Assembly (NCBI GenBank): GCA_029204225.1
Contig: CM055092.1
Coordinates: forward strand, 27,884,320 to 27,948,319
Length of the DNA: 64,000 nucleotides
Source: Diphasiastrum complanatum
Lineage: Eukaryota; Streptophyta; Lycopodiopsida; Lycopodiales; Lycopodiaceae
Reading direction: 5' to 3'
Shown here: piece by piece, positions 57,690-64,000 of the stretch
Position numbering within the stretch: the first letter of the stretch is position 1
How the letters are laid out: each line of letters starts with the position of its first letter
The notes under the pieces: generated by a model
The model's input: only the letters and a program-made list of their open reading frames with translations
Databases searched by the model: none
Told to the model about the DNA's origin: nothing
Program-made: the position numbers and the translations under genes

Positions 57690-58690
57690 GCTTAATCTTT
57701 GTGTGGTTCTAGTTTAGTAAGAATTTAGAGAGGGTTTGGAAGAGTGTGTGTGAGTGAGTAGAGTGTGAAAGTGTGTGTGAGAGTAGGAAGTGTGGAAATG
57801 TGTGTGAGAGTAGGAAGAAAGTAGAGTTAGTGTTATTTGGTTTTAGTAACATTTTCATGGCATTTTGTTTGTAAGGAGAAAAAGTATTTGACCTTCTTTG
57901 TTTTGCAAGTATCTCCAAGGCTCCTAGGTTCGAGCCCTACTTCCCGTGCTACAAACGACTTAGAAGGAGGAGGTAGAAGCTCTCTACTTCTTGACAACAC
58001 CAGCTCAGGGATGTGCCTTATGCGCCATCCTCGTTGTCCTCATCTTCTCATGGTGAGTCATCCACACCACATTGGATAGGTTATATAGAGATAAGTTAGT
58101 TCATTTTGTTAGGAATAGTTGATAAGTCGTAGATTAGGATTAATGATAGCATAGAGTAGTTAGTCCTTAAGGGTAGTTTAGGACTAGACGGTTAGAAGTC
58201 AGAACTTAGGCGACCCGGTTAAATCTAGAATAGGTGATTGTTAGAATAAGATAATTAGGCTAGATTAGATCTACTTAGTTAGGATTAGCATTTTTAATAG
58301 ACCAGCCATAGGATAGATAGCCATAGTTTAGATAGATTAGCCAGGTAGTTAATTCGAATCAAGTTAGATAGAATAAATTCCAAGTAGATCGATAGTGTTC
58401 TAACTAGATGAATCGATCTCTAATAGATAGGTCTTAGACTATTTAATCTAGGCAATCCATCTAGTAGATCGTAGAGTAGCTAGACCGACTAGATCAATTA
58501 GGATAGACTTAGAGGAAGTCCTAGGGCCCTATAAGAAATGCCATGTTGGAGAGAGAGAAATAACTATAAAGTTATTATAATATCATTTCTAACTTCTTTA
58601 CGCATCTACCTAAACTACTTTCCATGTAAATAAATGCACCTTAGTTTAGTCACATCAAACTTCATTGGTGCTTAACCATAGCTAAAATAT
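57690..58690. other. TAG-rich and GTGTGAGAGTAGG-rich stretch
   Basis: 57,740-57,830 repeats GTGTGTGAGAGTAGGAAG-type units imperfectly. 58,080-58,520 is dense in TAG/TAGAT. GGTTCGAGCCCTAC at 57,927 looks like a Pol III B box, but no A box or tRNA fold fits. Confidence 0.5.
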
Positions 58691-58700
58691 AATTTTCAAA

Positions 58701-60740
58701 ATGCTAAAATATTCCCTCCCAATAGTTGGGAACACTCAAAATTTTGAATTAGGAGTGAAAGTCACTAAGAAACAAAGCCTATGCCATCTCTATCTCCAGG
58801 GTCAAAAACAAGTGTTTAGCGCCATCTCTATCTCCAGCAGAGTCGTTAACGCCATCTCTAGCTTTGTTTTGTCATTGTGTTGTTCGTTACTATACTACTA
58901 TTTTGATGACAAAGCTTTATCATTTTCATGTGGAACTGTCACCAGAATATGCTCCGCTCAGGACAAGAAATTCAAAGCAACCCAAATTGTCAACTTCTGA
59001 TATGGTCCAATACAGGGAGGAAAAAAGCTAAAGCATGTAGATTTATGGTCATCAGGAACATTGTATCCTATTGATCCATGTTCATTGCAACATCCAGATT
59101 TTCATTCGGTGAGTCAATTAATAATCTATATGTGTCATGGTGAAAATGGCCTTTTGGGTTACTGTGAAGATTTGATGCTCTATGGGAATGCACATTCAAT
59201 GCAAAGCATATATTATTTGGAAGAGGAATCAAGGAAAATATCAAAGGAGTGTGAAGAAAAATCTACAAAGTTGAAAACTTGTTTGGATGAAAATGAGATG
59301 CTAAAGAAGGAGATCCAAAGGTTAAAATTTTCTTTGCATCATTTATACAACTCATAATGATGACATAAAAACTGCACTTCAATCCATGCATATCTCATAT
59401 TTGTCTCTTGTTAAAGATATGGATGTGCTCAACAGAAAGTCCAAAGCAACAAGAGGAAAAGACTGTTAAAAAGGATACATGTGATTTATCATCCAGAGGA
59501 GGTCATAGAAAAAGGCGAATCCATGCATTCAAGTAAGTTATAGCTTATTTGGTATTGAATATTGCTTGAACTTTTTGATTCATTCATAATCACTAATTTT
59601 GTTATTTATTCATTTTAACTTTTTGTTGATTTGCTTATTATATACTACTGTGAATACTATGAGTGTCCTAATTTCTACTGACATTTTCATGAACATTATG
59701 TTTGAAATGCAGATCAGCATTGGTTGTTGAAGATCATTTGGCCGACGAGATTTCAATCGGAAACTCACTAGGCTCTATCTTGACTTGTAAATCTATGAAA
59801 TCAATGTTAAACAATAACAAAATGAAAAAGATTAAGGCTTCAGTTACCAGTAGGGAAGCATATGCAACAATGTTTAAAATGATAAAGGAGGCATTTGCAC
59901 AGGTAAATATTAAAAAGTTTCCAATCCCACGACCATTGCATCTTTTTTAAAAAAGACATGTTAAACCAAGGTATGCAGACAATAGTTGGTAATCCATCTC
60001 ATATCAATGAGGTGTATTGCTCGAAAGGAGAAAGTCTAGCTTATACAATTCCAACAATTTATTTATTGACATCAATCGGTTACTAACATTCATCATAATT
60101 TTTTACGGGATTACAAATGAGAATGTCAATAACAAGTTGATAATTGTTCTCAAGTTAGATGAGTCTGAAATTATAAAGGACAAAAAATGGAAAGAGTCAG
60201 TCTCACGATCATGAATGGAGCACTTTCAAATTCAAAAGACTCAGAAGGCCTCAATTTTAGTGTTCAATCAGAAAATGATATCTGGTGGTTGTCAGCATTC
60301 CAAGTATAGCAGTTCCTTCGCATAATAAATAGGGATAATCATTTGAATATGGATTTCATTTGAAAAATCTTCTATGTGTTAATATTATGAGGCTAATCAT
60401 GTTCTTGTATTCTTTGATAGGTGATGAAAGAATACCATGACATTCTCTCATGGATATTTAATAGAACATCATATCCTACCACCATAAAAAATCACATGGA
60501 GGGAGTTCCACTCAATATTCTTGAAATTGGCACTTTCAACATTGAATGGCTTTTAGCAGGAGATTTGAAGACATTAAAATGTATGTTCAATGTATCTCAT
60601 GGCACTAACTCTAAACACCCTTGTTTGTATTGCATGAAATCAGCAAAAGACATGACAAGGAGTACAGGAATATCAAGAGATTGAGAAGATCCTAATTGGA
60701 AACCTGTACTACCGATTCGTCTTTGAAATGTTCATATCTA
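58701..60740 (+). pseudogene. Transposase-like gene with introns, interrupted by copia G
   Basis: Exon 1 (about 58,850-59,357) contains HVDLWSSGTLYPIDPCSLQH, GENGLLGYCEDLMLYG and a coiled coil (KECEEKSTKLKTCLDENEM). A putative intron (GTAAGT at 59,534 to CAG at 59,712) precedes DHLADEISIGNSLGSIL and EAYATMFKMIKEAFAQ, followed by a possible donor GTAAAT at 59,901. A further coding piece lies at about 59,955-60,215 (VYCSKGESLAYTIP, KLIIVLKLDESEIIKDKKW). After an acceptor TTTGATAG at 60,420 comes EYHDILSWIFNRTSYPT, NIEWLLAGDLKTLKCMF and NSKHPCLYCMKSAKD. The G-D-x-K-x-L ... HPCxxC arrangement recurs in several eukaryotic transposase-like families as I remember them; the family is not identified. 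The homologous scrap at 17.3 kb shows it is repetitive. Stops at 59,000 and in the third segment, and the LTR of copia G at 60,741, break it. Confidence 0.5.
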
Positions 60741-61408
60741 TGTCAAATTTCAGAGTTTAAGAACTGAAATTGATCTACAAATGATCACAAAGAGTGATTG
60801 GTAGCTTGGGATCTTGATCTATATCAAGACTAGCTTCCAGATCTAGCTTCTACTTGACAATCTTTGTGATTCCAAGCATGAACAATAAAAAAAAGATGAT
60901 CCACGACTTCACACGTGTGAAGTGCAGCTACTGTATGGCCTGATAACAGAGAAATAGTTTACTTATCATTTACAAAGCATTCATCCACAAAGAAAGTGCT
61001 TAGGAGAGTCAAAACACAATGATAGCTACACAAACCAAGATTTCTCATCATTAGCTCAAAAATGGATACATCATGGATCAAGTACAAAATTACCATAATA
61101 TCTCTCTAAGCTGCATCCAGCACGTGTGGGAAAGCTCATTGTACTTATCCATATCCACTTTGGATAAGATCTATCAAGTTTGCCACATCATCCATTGGTG
61201 GTTTGTGTTGACCTTCTAGATTCCTACAATCTAGGACCTACTCCTATAATCTAGGAGATGTCATATTAGATTCAAATGAAAGCTAATCAAAATGGATCTG
61301 AATATTACAAGTGTCATTTCACACGTGTGGACAGGTCCTCACATGTGTGGATCCACATAAATGTCTAATATTCATCAAAAACCATGCGAAAATTGCTAAA
61401 TTCTAACA
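60741..61408 (-). repeat. 3' LTR of copia G
   Basis: In minus orientation TGTTAGAATTTAGC to CTGAAATTTGACA, 668 bp. It carries CAC[A/G]TGTG palindromes at about 60,911, 61,120, 61,322 and 61,340. The partner LTR is outside the window; the ends were assigned from TG/CA, the purine tract and comparison with the small element's LTR. Confidence 0.75.
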
Positions 61409-62247
61409 CTTCTCCTCAATTTTTACATGATACAACTATAGTACATCTATTTACAACACCTAAGGCTAATCTTAACTTGATAAATGAAGCCTTTGTCAAG
61501 GCTTTAGTGAGTAGATCAGCAAGGCAATCTGAAGAAGACACGATGTAGCTTGATCTCCTTTGCTTGAACCTTTTCCCTCACAAAATGGTGAGCAATCTCT
61601 ATGTGCTTGCTCCTTGCATGGAATGTGGGATTGGTTGCTAATGCTTGGCTTGATTGGTTGTCACATAATATTGTTGGATGCTCCTCGGCCTCCATGACTT
61701 GCAATTCCACCAAAAGCCTCTTCAACCATAGGGTCTCCTTTGTTGTGGATGTTAGTGCCTTGTATTCCGATTCGGTTGAAGATAGAGAAATAGTATCTTG
61801 TTTTTTGGAAAGCCAAGACACTATGCCATTGCTAAGGAAGGTAACAAAAGCACTTGTGGACCTCCTATCCACCTTATCACCTGCAAAATCAGCATCCGAA
61901 TATGCCCTTAAGGCAAGATTAGATCCATCATATAAAATGCCAAGGCTCTTGGTGGTCGAGATGTACCTCAACATCCTTTTTGTATTTTTCCAATGACAAA
62001 CCAATGGATTTTGCATAGAGTGGCTTAGTTTGCCTACACTATAACTTAGATCAGGTCTAGTTATAGTAAGATAGATCAAAGAGCCTACAAGTCTCCTATA
62101 TAGTGTGATGTCCTCCAAGGATGCTTCATCATCACTATTGGAAACTTTTACATTTTTCTCCATAGGAGTTTCTACTCCTTTACAATATTTCATTTCAAAC
62201 TTTTCTAAGATAGAAGAAGCATATTTGGATTGACAAATAAAACTCAA
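61409..62247 (-). pseudogene. Copia G RNase H and RT end
   Basis: Open 62,247-61,516: QSKYASSILEKFEMKYCKGV, GSLIYLTITRPDLSYSVGKL, YSDADFAGDKVDRRSTSAFV, LSSTESEYKALTSTTKE, CDNQSSQALATNPTFHARSK, HIEIAHHFVREKVQAKEI. It then shifts near 61,520 and the expected ADLLTKALTKA end is readable in the other frame. The RNase H catalytic residues (D in SDADFAG, E in STESEY, D in CDNQ) are present. Confidence 0.9.
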
Positions 62248-63149
62248 ATCTTTGCCTCTTGAACTTCTATTCCTAATATGAGATGAAGATTACCAAGATT
62301 AGCCATCTTAAACTCCTTAAACAATGCTACTTTCGCTTCTTGTATACCATCAAGATCATTTCCACTAAGGATAATGTCATCAACATACAAAATGAGAATG
62401 ATGATTTTACCATCATTGAATCTTAAGTACAAAGAAGGATCATAAGCACTTACAACAAACTTAATAGAGTTCAAGAAGGTATTCAACCTAGAGTACCAAG
62501 CTCTAGGTGCTTGCTTAAGCCCATAAAGGCTTCTTAGCAACAAACACACTTTTTCCTCTTGATCTTCTTTGATGAAGCCCTCAAGTTGCCTCATGAAAAT
62601 CTCCTTTTCCAAATATCCATTGAGAAAAGCATTAGTCACATCAAGTTGAAAAAGAGGCCAATTGAGAGTAGTTGCAAGAGAAATAATCAACCTTATGGAA
62701 ACTAGCTTAGCAACAGGAGAAAAAGTTTCATCAAAATCTACTCCCTTGGTTTGCAAGAACCCCTTTGCCACTAGCCTTGCCTTGTGCTTGTTGATGCTCC
62801 CATCTTGATTGTACTTCAATCTATAGATCCATTTGCACTCAAGTGGCTTTCTTCCTTGAGGAAGATCCACAAGCTTCCATGTGTGATTCTCCATAAGAGC
62901 ATCATACTCTCTTTGCATGGCATTGCTCCATTCTTGTGACTCCATAGCTTCTTCAAAGCAACTTGGCTCATCAAACATAGAAGTTAGAAAAGTGTAAGAG
63001 GTAAGTGAATGTAGATCTTCCCTTTGTTCAGCTTTTGTCAACATAGGTGAGCCTTGAGGGCTCGGCCTTTCTTCTTGTAGATCTCCTTGGAGTCCTCGGA
63101 TCTTGAGATGGATCTTCAAGATCTTGACCACATGTAGGCTCCTCCTCAA
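62244..63149 (-). pseudogene. Copia G reverse transcriptase
   Basis: The frame 63,149-62,244 is open for 301 codons: ESQEWSNAMQREYDALMENH, PLECKWIYRLKYNQDGSINK, KGFLQTKGVDFDETFSPVAK, QLDVTNAFLNGYLEKEIFM, SLYGLKQAPRAWYSRLNTFL and the catalytic LILYVDDIILSGN, ending LHLILGIEV. RT appears complete. Only single-base shifts separate it from the integrase (around 63,040-63,060) and from RNase H (around 62,245). Confidence 0.93.
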
Positions 63150-64000
63150 ACCTTACAAGATCCTTGACATAAGATGGATATCCCTTGCTATTTTTAGCAT
63201 AACCAACAAAGATTTCTTTAATAGAAGTAGGATCATCCTTTTTTCTTGTATCTAATGCTTGAAAAACATAGCAAGTAGATCCGAAAATTCTTAGATCTTT
63301 AAGATTTGACTTCTTACAAAATAGAGCCTCATAAGATGTTATGCCTCCAATGGGCTTACATGGCAATCTATTACACAAATAAGTTGCACAAATAATAGCC
63401 TCTTCCCAAAAGGACTTAGGTAGAGATGCATTTATCCTTAAAGCCTTAGCACACTCACATAGTGTTCTATTCATCCGGTCGGCTATACCATTTTGTTGAG
63501 GACTATAAGTACATGTAAGTTCTCTCTTAATGCCATTGGATTTACAAAACTCTATCATTTTGGTGGAGATATACTCTCCACCATTATCACTCCTTAATAC
63601 TTTAATTCTAGCATCAAGTTGATTTTCGACTAGAGTTTTGAACTAAACAAAAGCTTCAAACACTTTACTTTTGGAATCCAAAAGTTCAATCCAAGTGTAT
63701 CTAGAGTAATCATCAATAAAAGATACATACATAGATGCACCTCCATTAGATTTTTGAGAAAAAGGGTGCGCATCACTATGAATAAGATCTAATGTTTTTG
63801 TAGATCTAGTGGAAGAGATATCAAAAGGTAGCTTGTGTGCCTTTGAGAGGCTACAAGCTACTTCTTCCACACTTTGAGAGTGTCTTTGGAAGGCCGAGAG
63901 CAAGATCCTTGGTGCATAGCATCTCCATAGATTTGAAGTTGGGGTGGCCCAACCACTTATGCCAAAGCTCCACTTGATTGAGCTCCTCCTTCACCATGTT
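63028..64000 (-). pseudogene. Copia G integrase
   Basis: From the window edge: pre-integrase wording (VELWHKWLGHPNF-like, partly off frame); core start LDLIHSDAHPFSQKSNGGAS and DYSRYTWIELLDSKSKVFEA, with a stop at 63,643; then VLRSDNGGEYISTKMIEFCK, YSPQQNGIADRMNRTL, EEAIICATYLCNRLP, FVGYAKNSKGY and the linker RRSTRRKAEPSRLTY. The motif GIADR has Asp where copia integrases have the catalytic Glu (GxAER). Confidence 0.9.

Larger units (their letters stand above)
60741..64000 (-). mobile_element. Ty1/copia element G, 3' half, running off the window
   Basis: 3' LTR at 60,741-61,408, purine tract complement at 61,409-61,424, then RNase H, RT and integrase to the window edge. The gag, protease, PBS and 5' LTR lie beyond 64,000. 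The protein matches copia A closely but with fewer interruptions, so it is probably the youngest copy of this family in the window. Confidence 0.92.

Noticed and set aside
57900-57950. tRNA or SINE-like B box (GGTTCGAGCCCTAC)
   Set aside because: No A box at the right distance, no cloverleaf stems and no poly-A tail; single chance match.
1-64000. CRISPR array, operon or phage-type defence system
   Set aside because: No regular spacer-repeat structure, no ribosome-binding-site-led gene strings; the sequence is plant-nuclear in character.

Overview
The window looks like nuclear DNA of a land plant with a large, repeat-rich genome. It is AT-rich and has long non-coding stretches and microsatellites. 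Most of it is decayed Ty1/copia and Ty3/gypsy LTR retrotransposons, whose polyproteins carry many stops, frameshifts and internal deletions and are inserted into one another. Nothing bacterial, viral-particle-like or organellar is visible, and I found no rRNA, tRNA or CRISPR. A seedless vascular plant such as a fern is possible but I cannot prove it from the sequence.

Layout: 1-2.4 kb (minus) holds a broken non-pol gene that reappears at 26.6-28.1 kb. 3.9-6.3 kb holds a gypsy integrase tail, a pyrimidine-rich duplication and LTR-like sequence ending in a possible primer-binding site. 7.9-9.75 kb (minus) is the only convincing host gene: an intact 612-codon ORF resembling the PHYTOCHROME KINASE SUBSTRATE family, with a lipidation-type N-terminus. 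11.46-12.25 kb (minus) is a gypsy protease/RT scrap. 12.78-17.32 kb is copia A, with a complete 5' LTR and a truncated 3' LTR. 17.3-17.6 kb (minus) is a scrap of the transposase-like family seen at 59 kb. 18.2-20.5 kb is a pair of direct repeats. 20.5-28.8 kb is an Athila/Tat-like gypsy with a further sense ORF after pol. 29.05-30.5 kb (minus) is a 5' copia fragment (C) of the same family as copia B.

31.9-39.9 kb is a nested insertion: copia B (33,317-39,608, two LTRs, 5-bp duplication CACCC) sits inside a small, apparently non-autonomous LTR element on the other strand. 40.3-42.2 kb (minus) is a chromovirus-type gypsy fused to copia E (minus, to 43.8 kb). 44-49.2 kb is a copia F array (RNase H - LTR - gag/pol - LTR). 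49.2-57.6 kb holds a gypsy gag, its 5' LTR or leader, a second gag scrap and an inverted second copy of the LTR/leader. 58.7-60.74 kb is an intron-containing transposase-like gene cut by copia G (60,741 to beyond the window end, minus).

Overall the window is a layered record of retrotransposition around one probable host gene. The least familiar features are the additional ORF family, the transposase-like family, the small LTR element hosting copia B, and CAC[A/G]TGTG palindromes concentrated in several copia LTRs.
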